Notes under the pieces: generated by a model
What the model was told of the DNA's origin: nothing
Databases searched by the model: none
What the model saw: the letters and a program-made list of their open reading frames with translations, nothing else
Shown here: positions 1 through 10,541 of the stretch, piece after piece
How positions within the stretch are numbered: the first letter of the stretch is position 1
How the letters are laid out: every line of letters starts with the position of its first letter
NCBI RefSeq assembly: GCF_031755915.1
Contig: NC_083385.1
Location: forward strand, 12,607,001-12,671,000
Length of the DNA stretch: 64,000 nt
Reading direction: 5' to 3'
DNA from: Ziziphus jujuba
Lineage: Eukaryota > Streptophyta > Magnoliopsida > Rosales > Rhamnaceae
Translations under genes and position numbers: made by a program

Positions 1-176
1 TTAGCTTGACTTATCAATAGGTTTTCCATCCCCTATTGTGGCGTCTACATTATACCAAGGTTTCTAACCACAGGTTGGTTAGGGGTTGAGGTCCATTCCA
101 TTAGAACTTGAACTTAATTAAAGATCCGGGCTAATATAATACGGGTTTAGGAGTAGGTCGTCCTAGGTTCGTATCA
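1..176 (+). repeat. 3' end of the 5' LTR of gypsy A
   Basis: This is nearly identical to 5049-5224, the end of the 3' LTR of the same element. It ends GTTCGTATCA just before the primer site. The remaining ~950 bp of the LTR precede the window. Confidence 0.9.
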
Positions 177-178
177 TT

Positions 179-190
179 TGGTATCAGAGC
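179..190 (+). promoter_or_regulatory. Primer-binding site of gypsy A (tRNA-Met type)
   Basis: TGGTATCAGAGC lies 2 bases after the LTR end. This is the usual plant primer-binding site complementary to the 3' end of initiator tRNA-Met, where minus-strand DNA synthesis starts. It fixes the element's orientation as plus. Confidence 0.92.
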
Positions 191-1311
191 TAAATTTTGT
201 TCAGGTTTGATCTATCTTTATTTGCTTTATTTGTTTTTGTGTTGTTCTGCAATTTTAGCATTAGGTTAAGGTTGCATCCATCCTATACACGTTCAGCATC
301 TTAAAAAAAAAAAAAAAAAAATTCATTCCTAGTTGAATTAGGATTTCCTAGTTTTATCGTATTTTTGTTTCCTAGTTTGTTGGTTGTCTTTTATCATTGT
401 TCTTGTTAATTTGGTTTTTGTTGATTTTTCTTTGCTGTTTTAGTCTTAAATATTTGCATTCATATATTCAAAAAAAAAAAAGAAAACAAAAAAAAAAAAA
501 CTGCACATTTTGTTTATTTGGAGGTCACGAGTTTGGTGTTTGTTTTGGAGTTGGAATTGCAATTTTGGTAATTATTCTTGCTACTGCAGTTGTTTATGTT
601 CTGTGAGTGAAAAAAAAAAAAAAAAGGGAGAGGTAAAGCCGAATAAAAAAAAAAAAAAAAGAAGAAAAATATTTCGGTTTGTTGGAGTTTGATTTGTTTG
701 CTGGAAATTTGTTGGAGCTGCTGGTTTTTTGATTTTTTATTCAATATTTGAGTTGCTGGGAATTTATATTGCTGCTGGATATTTGGATTTTGGGTGCTTA
801 AATTATTTGGATTAAAATTAGTTAAAGGAATTGATACAAAACTTGAATTACAAGAACAACAACCGACACTTTTTTATAATTTTGTTCTCTTTGATTCTTG
901 TTCGTATTTGAATTTCTTTTTCTGGAATTTTATTCTTGAACTCATAATCTACTACCATCTGGTGCAGTTTTCAAAAATTCCAACGTTTTCCCATTATTTT
1001 GTGTTTTCTTGTCTAGAAAGCCGAAAAATTAGGATTTGTTGGATTCTTTCGGTATTGCTTACTTTTTGCTACTGTTTTGTTGATAAGTTTAATTAAAACA
1101 TACTAGTGATCTAATTGCTGTTTTGTGGGTGTTTTAATTAGAACTTTGAGATAATTCATTGAGTAGAAAAAGGCAAGAGTGTGTGAGCTTAAAAGAGGGA
1201 AAAAGCCGAAACTAGAGTGCAAACACGAGTGTCGAGACCTTGTTTGAGTAAAACACATGAGGGAGTGAATATTGTGAGGATTTATTTTATTGTTTGTAGT
1301 ATTTTACTAAC
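191..1311 (+). other. Gypsy A leader, A-tract rich
   Basis: An untranslated leader of about 1.1 kb between primer site and gag. It holds several long poly-A runs (about 302-320, 470-500, 610-625, 643-660). The opposite-strand copies (9500-10527, 31680-32832, 50683-51834) carry matching T/A runs of different length. The runs look like hypervariable homopolymers rather than integrated poly-A tails. A small ORF lies at 794-1096. Nothing else recognisable was seen. Confidence 0.75.
794..1096 (+). CDS. Small leader ORF shared by gypsy copies (hypothetical)
   Basis: A 100-codon ORF in the gypsy leader, rich in Phe, Leu and Tyr and ending CYCFVDKFN. Related frames lie in the leaders of gypsy C (9693-9998, minus), gypsy I (31893-32081, minus) and gypsy K (50897-51265, minus, 122 codons, longer N-terminus). 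The shared middle includes GIDTKLELQEQQPTLF and KIPTFSHYF. No family is recognised. Young copies will share any frame by descent, so sharing alone does not prove translation. It may be an uncoded part of a structured leader. Confidence 0.25.
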   Translation: MLKLFGLKLVKGIDTKLELQEQQPTLFYNFVLFDSCSYLNFFFWNFILELIIYYHLVQFSKIPTFSHYFVFSCLESRKIRICWILSVLLTFCYCFVDKFN

Positions 1312-4103
1312 ATGGCAGATTCTAGAATAAGAAGAGGGGATCCACCCTTGAGGATCAATGAGGAAGAGTCCGTAGCATTTCATGGCGATGACCGAGCTAC
1401 CGGAAGTGGAGACCAAGTGGACTTGAGAACTATTTTGGAATCAATACAGCGGATGAGTGCTCAATTTGAGCATGTAAATCAAAGAGTGGGAAGATTAGAA
1501 GCCTCACAAGGAAGGCCGAATACAATGAATAGGCAAGAATTCCATGGAGGACGAGGCCGAGGACGAGGAGGTCGCGAGAGGCCGAGAGAGGAATTTGATG
1601 AGGAGCCATTGGACGGTGACTTTGAGGAAGGTATGGACGAAACCTTTGCTGTCCAAGATAGAGCTGGCCGTGGGAGATATAGGAGGGAGGATACAGATGA
1701 AGATTTGGGAAATATCAAGGTTAATATCCCACCTTTTATGGGTAAAAGTGATCCTGAAGCTTATTTGGAGTGGGAAGAGAAAATGGAGATGATTTTTGAC
1801 TACCACAACTATTCGGAAGGTAAGAAGGTGAAGATGGCAGCAATGGAGTTTGGCCATTATGCACTCCAATGGTGGATAAATGAGCAAAGCACCCGAAGGA
1901 GGGTTGGTGAAGACTTAATTACAACATGGCGACAAATGAAAGGCGTCATGAGGAAGCGGTTTGTGCCATCCCATTACCAAAGGTTGCTGCATCAAAGGCT
2001 TCAATCTTCGTCTCAAGGAAGTAGGTCCGTGGAGGATTATTACAAAGAGATGGAGATGTTAATGATGAGGTTAAACATGAGGGAGGATAGAAAGGCAACA
2101 ATGGCAAGACTTCTTGGAGGGTTAAACCGTGACATTGCCAACCAACTTGAATTACAACAATACTTGGAATTGGAGGAGATGTTGCATGTAGCCATTAAAC
2201 TTGAGAACCAATTCAAGAGGAGGGGTGTTAGTACACGGTTTGGAGGAGTTTCTAGCAGTGGAAGGACAAGTTCAAGTGGCTGGAAAAACAATTCCACTTA
2301 TGAAAACAAGTTGAGGCCGAAATTAGGAGAAGAATCAACCAACCGGCCAAGAAGGGAGGTCAAGACCGAATCTGTCCAAGCACTTAGAGGTGAGATAAAA
2401 TCTGATCCTAAACCTCAAAAATCTAGATAAATAATTTGTTTTAAGTGCCAAGGAAGAGGACACATATCCAGCCAATGCCCAAATAGAAGAATCATGGTAT
2501 TAAAGGGTGATGGTGAGCTGGAATCCGCAAGTGAAGAAAGTGGAGCTGAAACCGAGCAAGAGGAGGAATGTAATGAAGATGAAACCGAACCTGTAGATAC
2601 ATCTAAGGCCGAGTTGAGCTTGGTTTCAAGAAGAGTACTTGCTGTCTACAAAGATGAAGAGCAGATACAAGGAGAAAACATCTTCCACACTCGCTGTGAA
2701 ATACAAGGTAAAATTTGTAGCATGATTATAGATAGTGGGAGTTGTACTAATGTGATAAGTAATCTTGTAGTTGATAAATTAGGTTTGAAAACAATTAAAC
2801 ATCCAGAACCTTATAGATTACAATGGCTTAATGATAGTGGTGAGATGAAAGTAAACAAACAAGCCAAAGTAAAATTTAATATAGGTAGATATGAGGATGC
2901 AGTTTTATGTGATATTGTACCTATGATTGCGGGACATATACTATTAGGTAGACCATGGCAATTTGATAAAGATGCTACTCATTTTGGTTGAGAAAATAGT
3001 ATTGTTTTCAGGTTTAAAGGGAAGAAGATCAAGCTGGAACCATTATCTCCTAAAGAGGTTTACAAGGACCAATTGCAAATGCAACAAAGGAGAGAAGCCG
3101 AAAAGCTCAAGGAAAAAGCAAGCATGGCACCAACGACTTCACCATCCTTTCAAGAAGGTAAGAATGAGGTTGCTGATCAAGGTAAGGTTTCTAAGGCTAA
3201 TATTGAGTGGAAAGATCAAGGGAAAGCTGAAAGAGAGAGGAAAAACCAGAATTTTTATTTGATTTTAGGGGATATTAATAAGGTTATTGAGTGTAAGAAA
3301 CCTTTGCTGGTCATGCTTTACAAAGAAAATTATTTTAATGATCAAACTAACTTTGAAGAACTTGAATTGCCAAGTTCAATGATTTCTCTTTTGAAGGAAT
3401 TTGGAGATGTCTTCCCAAATGAAATTTCAAGTTGACTACCATCCAATCAAGAGGGAAAAGGTGAGCCTGCTGTCCAAGGTAAGTCTTCTAATACTCAGGT
3501 TGTGTGGAAAAATTTTAATAAAACCAAGAGTGAGAACTTTGGTGCAAAAGCCGAGAGTGAGGAAGGTGAGATGGCCGTGAGTGAGAAAGGAAAAGGAGGA
3601 CAAGAAAGGAAAAGTATAAATTTTTATCTTAGCTTTGGTGATGTTAATAAAGTAATTATGAATAAGAAATCATCGCTGCCCATGAATTTTAAAGATACTT
3701 ATTTAAAGATGTCTTTATTGCATAGAACTTTATCTGCATTGTTGAGAGCTTTACTTAGTGGCAATTTGAAAATTTGGAAAATATTGTTTGCTAACTTTAA
3801 AAAGTGCAATTTTTACCATAATGAGCATGTATTTCTAGATTTTGTTGTAATAGTGTTTGACCCAGGAGAATTGGTTTGGTTGCACTTACGAAAGGAAAGG
3901 TTTCCTAAACAAAGAAAGTCAAAGCTCATGTCGCCTATGGATGGACTTTTTCAAGTTTTGGAGCCGAATAACAAGAATGCCTACAAGCTTGATTTACCGG
4001 GTGAGTATAACATGAGTGCTGCATTTAATGTTGCTGATTTAACTCCTTTTTCTGTAGGTGATGATCTTGATTAGAGGACAAATCCTTTTCAAGAGGAGGG
4101 GAA
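1312..4103 (+). pseudogene. Gypsy A gag-protease-scrambled pol, broken by stops
   Basis: One frame starting MADSRIRRGDPP, the same start as in gypsy K. Gag spans about residues 1-372, with the retrotransposon gag core around 140-300 ([20 protein letters not shown]). A CCHC zinc knuckle follows ([14 protein letters not shown], about 2437-2478), then an aspartic protease motif ([10 protein letters not shown], about 2728). Stops interrupt the frame at 2428-2430 (TAA for a GAA codon), 2989-2991 (TGA for CGA), 3433-3435 (TGA for GGA) and 4072-4074 (TAG for TTG). After protease there is no catalytic RT. An integrase-core piece ([11 protein letters not shown]) is followed by an RT piece (FANFKKCNF...VFLDFVV) and then the integrase C-terminus ([13 protein letters not shown]). 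That order is not the ancestral one. A linker motif of the form NFYL..GD.NKVI occurs twice (near 3250 and 3627), suggesting recombination between two templates. Confidence 0.85.
4091..4103 (+). promoter_or_regulatory. Polypurine tract of gypsy A
   Basis: AAGAGGAGGGGAA lies directly before the 3' LTR start (TGATGTG). It primes plus-strand DNA synthesis in LTR elements. It sits inside the gag-pol frame, which in intact copies reads FQEEGND across it into the LTR. Confidence 0.8.
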
Positions 4104-5224
4104 TGATGTGATTCCGCCCGAGGCCGTTCAACCGATAACCCGCTGGGGTGCTGACTCGACACGGATGAAGACTAGGCCAATCATAAGGACAACCTGGGAG
4201 TATTTATACAGGGGATAATCAATCTCAACAGAGCTTGTCCATACTTGAAGATACAAAGCCTATTCTAAGCATCCAAGTGGTGGAAGCCGATACGGACCCG
4301 GGTGACGGTTTTAGTACATTTTTGGAGTCTGGGGAGCATGAAATGGTTCCAATGCTTTATGGGTTCAATATATATGCCTAAGAGGTCATGGAATCAAGTT
4401 AAATTAGCCTCAAATGCAATCACAAAGGGCTTGTACGGACAGCGTCAACAATTTGGCCGAATTTGCTGTATTGCTTGCTGGCTTTACTGTATTTTACCGT
4501 ATTAGCCTTTTCTTATTTTTCCAAGCATGGGCAACGTGTGGGCCTTCATATTCAGTTTATTTGGCATCCTACAAAGCATCTAGAAGCTGATTTGGAGCTC
4601 AATTTGGTCAAAGATTAGTCAAAGTCAACTTAGTCAAAAAGCTAGTATTATAGTTTCCTAATTTGATTCTACTTTTTGTTTTAGGAAACTACCATTACTT
4701 TTTGGCTTTTATTTATTTATTTTCTGGACAAATAAGATTAGGAAAGTTATTATTTTATTATTTTATTTGTAAATTAATTAATTCCTAATTCAAAATAAAG
4801 GAATTAATTAATCCAAATTAGATTAGGAAAAGGAAAGTTTCGGCCAAGGTAGAATTCTTCATTGAGTGGCCGGTTTTTTCCTAGGGTTTTTAGGGTTTAT
4901 TTTGTTTCTTTCAAAGCCTATTTAAAGGATTATTTTTCATTAATAATATAACTTTAAAAACTTTGATTTGATTGAGAAAATACTTGTGAGATTAATTATC
5001 TCCTTGTTCTTTGAGAACACCTAAAACACCATTAGAGAATTGGTTGTTTTAGCTTGACTTATCAATAGGTTTTCCATCCCCTATTGTGGCGTCTACATTA
5101 TACCAAGGTTTCTAACCACAGGTTGGTTAGGGGTTGAGGTCCATTCCATTAGAACTTGAACTTAATTAAAGATCCGGGCTAATATAATATGGGTTTAGGA
5201 GTAGGTCGTCCTAGGTTCGTATTA
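4104..5224 (+). repeat. 3' LTR of gypsy A
   Basis: Begins TGATGTGATTCC and ends GTTCGTATTA, where other copies end GTATCA, so the terminal CA has mutated to TA. It is about 1121 bp; the family LTR is about 1136-1140 bp. The shortfall includes a deletion of about 23 bp near 4187 compared with the copy at 29944. The first ~300 bp carry the end of the gag-pol frame in related elements. Confidence 0.9.
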
Positions 5225-7370
5225 GCTCCTCTACCATATTCATTGATTCATTCTTTGGAAGTTAGGCACGTGACTCGATAGCACAGGCAAAGACCATTGA
5301 ATGCAAACAAAGAATAGCAAGGCCGCATATCAAAAGGGTTGGAACCCAAGCTTACCTTATTATTATGAAAATGGGAAGGTTTGATAAAGGGTAGTAGGTG
5401 TAGGTCTTTCCAGTCGGATTCATTAATGCAATGGAACTCCAGAACTAGAAGAATTGGCCTTGGAAGGAAACATTAATTCAAATCATAATCTTTCAGAAGC
5501 TGGAATCGCTAGTTGACTCCTCCTCCCTGACAGCTAGCAGTTGCCGGAGTAGCATTCCTAGCCTTCAGCCTAGCTCTGCTAGCCTTTTTGGACTAGCCTT
5601 TTGAAGCTTTCTTACTTCCTCCTAAAAGGTAACACCAGCTAAGCCACTAATAACAGCAACAACAAATACCATTCCTCCCCTATCTCTTAAAGCTTCTGCC
5701 TTTGGACTTGCCTTGCTTTCCTACCCTCGGCCTTCAGATGGGATGCTCTAGTTGTTGCTAGCTGCTCTTAGTTGAATGCCTTGCTTCACCCTACAGCTAG
5801 TGGACACAACGACTAATAAGATTGACAACTGGAGAACACTTTGGTTTATGACTTTTTTGTTATTACTAATCCTTCTCTTCTTTCTAGGCATAGACTAATG
5901 CTTCCTTATGTCTACCATTTTAAGGCTACTGTAACGAAGGGCTTCCTCATAAGAAGCTTTATAGTTAGGGGTGAAAAGGCTTGCTTGGCTTTCTTCTTTA
6001 CGACTACAAGGACTAATGACCTTCTTCTATTCCGTACGCTATGGTCATTTGGGTGGAAAATCGAGTTGTATACTGGGTGAAGCTTAGTACTTCAGAATTT
6101 TTCATCTCATAACTTTATTAGCTAGGGTCGCTCGCACGCTTTAAGGGCTATTGAAGGTATTGCACTAAGAAAGACTCCTGCCATTGCTAGAGGTAAGATT
6201 TTAAAGCTGCTCAAACAGTTTCTTTAAATTAAAAAAGAAAGGAATAGAAAGACGAGATCCCATTGAATCAGCTCATGTGATAAGATCCCATGTAGTTGAC
6301 TCGAAAGGTAATGGAAATGAGTGACTCTCAGGTGAACCAGTTGCTTAGCGAATATTTTTCTTGAGAAATAACCGGAAAGACAATAAAAAAGATAAAAAGG
6401 GATTCGCCCTAGACACTCCTTTCTTTAATAGTAGTAATTTCATTCATCAACTGGAACACGAAGCATGTGTTTTCTGATCGATGAATGAATGAATGAAGCA
6501 CATGCATGTGTTGTTCGTTCCACCGTCTGAAACCCACCACCGCTTTTTCAGCTAGCTATAGTTCAATCAAGACCTATTAGCTATCAGTTGTGCATAAGCT
6601 TGCTATCAGTTAGGTTCCGCTATTTTTACAATTTTCCTATAGCCCTATCTCTTTCTTTATGTAGATGTTGGGGGAGGCATTACTTAGGGCAATCTCATGT
6701 GTGGCTCGGGTAAGCAAGAGTAACTAATGTTGGATGAATGTGATTACAAAACTCCTGACATCGTTCCTTAACCTTGCTTAGCTCAGGGATGATTGGGATA
6801 CAATTAACTCATTCAAGCATTCGTCTTGTCAGCTAAAGGTCCCCGTGCTTTGCAGGAAAAAAGTTGGGCTTTAGGTTACAATTACATCATTTTTCATCGA
6901 ATTGCTGTTTGCTATGCTATGTCACATCCCCATATAAATATGTGGAATGGAGTAGTGAATCATTCTCTTATCTCTATAATCTATATTGTTTTCATGGTAT
7001 CAGAGCCAACAAGAGAATTAAGGTGCTGAAACAATAACCCAAAACCTACTTGCTTAGAGAATCAAACTGTTCCTGTCTACTGCTTTTATGATCGATAGAA
7101 ATGGAAACTCTTTTGTTATATGCCCTATACCCAAATAATTTCTTTGGTAGATCGTAACACAAATTATGTACATAATGAGGATCACAATCATTGATCCTGT
7201 TTGTTTGGGTACCAAGTTATCTTATCAATATACTTTTAAAAAAGCCTTCGATGTAATGATGAAATTGTGATACATAATTAATCGTATTTGTTTTTGTTCA
7301 TTACTAAAATGAATCGAATCCTATCAAATATTAATATTTATCCTTTGATTTACTCATATATATCCTATGA
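5225..7370. other. Mitochondrial-type intergenic DNA, no gene recognised
   Basis: About 2.1 kb without coding signal that I can name. Short ORFs (for example 5841-6080) have no recognised relatives and look like chance. Composition and the following mttB remnant fit plant mitochondrial spacer. A small retroelement primer-site remnant lies near its 3' end (separate entry). Confidence 0.5.
6890..7075 (+). mobile_element. Small remnant of an LTR end plus primer-binding site
   Basis: TGGTATCAGAGCC at 6995-7007 is a tRNA-Met-type primer-binding site preceded by ...TTGTTTTCA, as at the junction of an LTR end and internal region. The sequence is unlike the gypsy and copia families in this window. 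It may be an old retroelement scrap acquired by the mitochondrial genome, as is known for plant mitochondria, or a nuclear remnant inserted later. Limits are approximate. Confidence 0.45.
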
Positions 7371-8165
7371 ATTTCATTTTGCACCGGAAACTATTCTAGG
7401 AGAAGTTTGAATCCGTTCCATTCGAATATTGATCGGTCTTGGTTTGACATGGTTTATACGTTACTGGTTCCCAGAAGAGTTAATATCTCCATTAGCCAAA
7501 CCTTTTCTTACCCTACCTTTGGACTCATATTTTGTTTGTACACAATCAACGGAGGCCTCCTCGACATATGTTGCAATGTCTTCAATAGCATGCTCTTATT
7601 TCGTCTTTCCTTTAATAAGTCATCAAATTTGGTGCTTTTTGATCCCAGTTGCTATGGAGAACAAAGGATGAAATACAATCAATTCCTTTATTTAAATGGT
7701 TCTCTCTTCTCCTTGTTCCTGTTCCTAGCTTATTCCCGGGTAATTCCCAATGTTTGGCACTTTCCATACTCTGTGGGTGCAACATCAACAAATTTGCTCA
7801 TGATCAAGTTACAACCTAAGATCTATGACCATAATTGTTCGTATTTTGTTCATTCCATCGGTATGCTCCCAAGTACCTGTAATTGTGATTTGTTTGCCAG
7901 AATTAAGGCGTCTTTCTGTGGAAACCTTCATGAACAATCATTGTTTTTTCATGGTTTTTTTGCTTCTTACATCTACTCTTTCCACACCTTCGGATATTTG
8001 GTGCTAAATCGTCGCCCTTTTCCTTATTTCTTCAATAATAGAGTTGGCTATCTTTGTGGCATCGATTGTACGAGTTCATGAAGAAGGTTGGATGAGTGAA
8101 ATGAGGGAAAGCGGCTCAATCAACAAAAAAGAAGAGTAGCCCAACCCAAAACGTAACTATCAATT
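7371..8165 (+). pseudogene. mttB: Mitochondrial mttB (TatC-like transporter) pseudogene
   Basis: Recognisable as the plant mitochondrial mttB (orfX) gene, a multi-pass inner-membrane TatC homologue. Matching segments are [20 protein letters not shown] (7429 on), [43 protein letters not shown] and IIELAIFV. The frame changes near 7655 (frame 1 to 3) and near 7830 (back to 1). TGA at 7408-7410 replaces an expected CGA, TAA at 8005-8007 replaces CAA, and TAG at 8137-8139 interrupts the C-terminus. It therefore cannot make the transporter. The 5' limit is uncertain because mttB start regions vary and this one is degraded; it could begin near 7308. Confidence 0.88.
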
Positions 8166-8665
8166 CATTCCCGAAAAATGCTCAACCAACATATGCGATT
8201 CATTCCTGTAAAGATTCCAACACATAAAAGACTCCTTACCTTAGGAGCGGGATGAGTGACACATTCGACGAGCGCCGGTGAAGAATGCAAGCAAAGCTAG
8301 AGCTCGGGCATTGTTATATTCCATCAAGAGAAAGGAGGCAGACTGGTAAGAAGGCTGACCACATAGGGGGAGTGAACCAAAAAGCTTAGCTTTGTGGAGT
8401 GGACCAATCTTCTGTACTGGCCCCTTTACTTTTTCTCTATAAAAAAAGCCTGCGGGAAGTGCGAAGGGCTAAGCCTGATGCAAATATACCGAAAAAGTCA
8501 GCGAAGCGTTTGTGTTATATCCTTTCGATCGAGCGACAAATTCTAAGGAAGGCCTTCATTCCCCTTTGAAAGAAGTCAAAAATTCAAAAAATTTCGCAAG
8601 GGAAGCACCCATTTTGGGATAGAAGGTTGCAGAAGTGCTTCTAGATCTGATAGAATAAGGCAAAA
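8166..8665. other. Mitochondrial-type spacer, nothing recognised
   Basis: About 500 bp between the mttB remnant and the first LTR of the nest. No ORF, tRNA or repeat was identified. The last five bases (CAAAA) are the left flank of gypsy B. Confidence 0.5.
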
Positions 8666-9499
8666 TGATACAAACCTAGGATGACCTGCTCCTAAACCCA
8701 TATTATATTAGTTCGGATCTAATTATATTCAAGTTCTAATGGTCATCTTGACCCCTAACCAGCCTATGATTAGAAACCTTGGTATTTAATGAAGGCGCCA
8801 CAATAGGTGATGGATGTCCTATTGGTAAGTCAAAATTAAAACACTCATTCACTAATGGTGTTTTAGGTGTTTAAAAGAACAAAGAGAATTAAATCTCACA
8901 AATAATTTTCTATATAAAATTCAAGATTAATTCTTATTGAAAAATAAGCCTTTAAATAGGCTACAAAGTCACAAAATAAACCCTAAAAAGAAAGGGAAAA
9001 TCGGCCATATAAAGTAGTTTCCTATGGTGGCCAAAATTCTCACTCATTTCCTAATCTAATTTGGATTAATTGATTCCTTTATTTTGAATTAGGAATTAAT
9101 TAATTTACAATGAAAATAATAAAATAATAACTTTCCTAAACTTATTTTTCAAGAAAATAAATAAATAAAAACCAAAAAGTAATGGTAATTTCCTAAAACA
9201 AAAAGTACAATCAAATTAGGAAAGTAAAATACTAGCTTTTTGACTAAGTTGACTTTGACAAATCTTTGACCACTTTTGATACGAACCTAGGACGACCTGC
9301 TCCTAAACCCGTATTATATTAGCCCGGATCTTTAATTAAGTTCAAGTTCTAATGGAATGGACCTCAACCCCTAACCAACCTGTGGTTAGAAACCTTGGTA
9401 TAATGTAGACGCCACAATAGGGGATGGAAAACCTATTGATAAGTCAAGCTAAAACAACCAATTCTCTAATGGTGTTTTAGGTGTTCTCCCGGTAGCTCG

Positions 9500-10527
9500 T
9501 GTTTGCTCACTAGTTTCGGCTTTTACCCTCTTTTAAGCTCACACACTCTTGCCTTTTTCCACTCAATGAATTATCTCAAAGTTCTAATTAAAACACCCAC
9601 AAAACAGCAATTAGATCACTAGTATGTTTTAATTAAACTTATCAACAAAACAGTAGCAAAATGTAGGCAATACCGAAAGAATCCAACAAATCCTAATTTT
9701 TTCGGCTTTCTAGACAAGAAAACACAAAATAATGGGAAAACGTTGGAATTTTTGAAAACTGCACCAGATGGTAGTAGATTATGAGTTCAAGAATAAAATT
9801 CCAGAAAAAGAAATTCAAATGCGAACAAGAATCAAAGAGAACAAAAATATAGAAAAGTGTTGGTTGTTGTTCTTGTAATTCAAGTTTTGTATCAATTCCT
9901 TTAACTAATTTTAATCCAAAAAATTTAAGCACCCAAAATCCAAATATCCAGCAGCAAAAATAATTTCCCAGCAACTCAAATATTGAATAAATAATCAAAA
10001 AACCAGCAGCTCCAACAAATTTCCAGCAAACAAATCAAACTCCAACAAACCGAAATATTTTTCTTTTTTTTTTCTTTTTTTTAATTCGGCTTTACCTCTT
10101 CTTTTTTTTTTTTTCTTTTTTTTTTTCACTCACAGAACATGAACAACTGCAGTAGCAAGAATAATTACCAAAATTGCAATTCCAACTCCAAAACAAACAC
10201 CAAACCCGTACCTCCAAATAAACACAAATGTGCAATTTTTTTTTTTTTTTTGAATATATGAATGCAAATTTCTAAGACTAAAACAGCAAAGGAAAATCAA
10301 TAAAAACCAAAATTATCAAGAACAATGATAAAAGACAACCAATAAATTAGGAAACAAAAATACGATAAAACTAGGAAACCTAATTCAACTAGGAATGAAT
10401 TTTTTTATTTTTTTTTAAATGCAGAACGTGTATAGGATGGATGCAACCTTAACCTAATGCTAAAATTGCAGAATAACACAAAAACAAATAAGGCAAATAA
10501 AGATAGATCAAACCTGAACAAAATTTA
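9500..10527 (-). other. Leader of gypsy C
   Basis: Matches the leader of gypsy A in reverse, including the A/T runs (about 10060-10130, 10239-10250, 10398-10418) and the small leader ORF (9693-9998, minus). No gag follows because it has been deleted. Confidence 0.8.
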
Positions 10528-10539
10528 GCTCTGATACCA
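10528..10539 (-). promoter_or_regulatory. Primer-binding site of gypsy C
   Basis: GCTCTGATACCA is the reverse complement of the tRNA-Met-type primer site. It lies 2 bases from the LTR start at 10542. Confidence 0.9.
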
Positions 10540-10541
10540 AA

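Larger units (their letters stand above)
1..5224 (+). mobile_element. Ty3/gypsy LTR retrotransposon A (5' LTR cut by window edge)
   Basis: A plus-strand gypsy element. It has a partial 5' LTR, a primer-binding site, a leader of about 1.1 kb, a gag-pol frame broken by stops, a polypurine tract and a 3' LTR of about 1.12 kb. The last bases of the 5' LTR (1-176) match the end of the 3' LTR almost exactly, which pairs the two. The frame keeps gag, zinc knuckle and protease. It lacks most of RT, all of RNase H and most of integrase, so it is non-autonomous. The target duplication cannot be checked because the left end lies outside the window; the right flank begins GCTCC. Confidence 0.9.
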
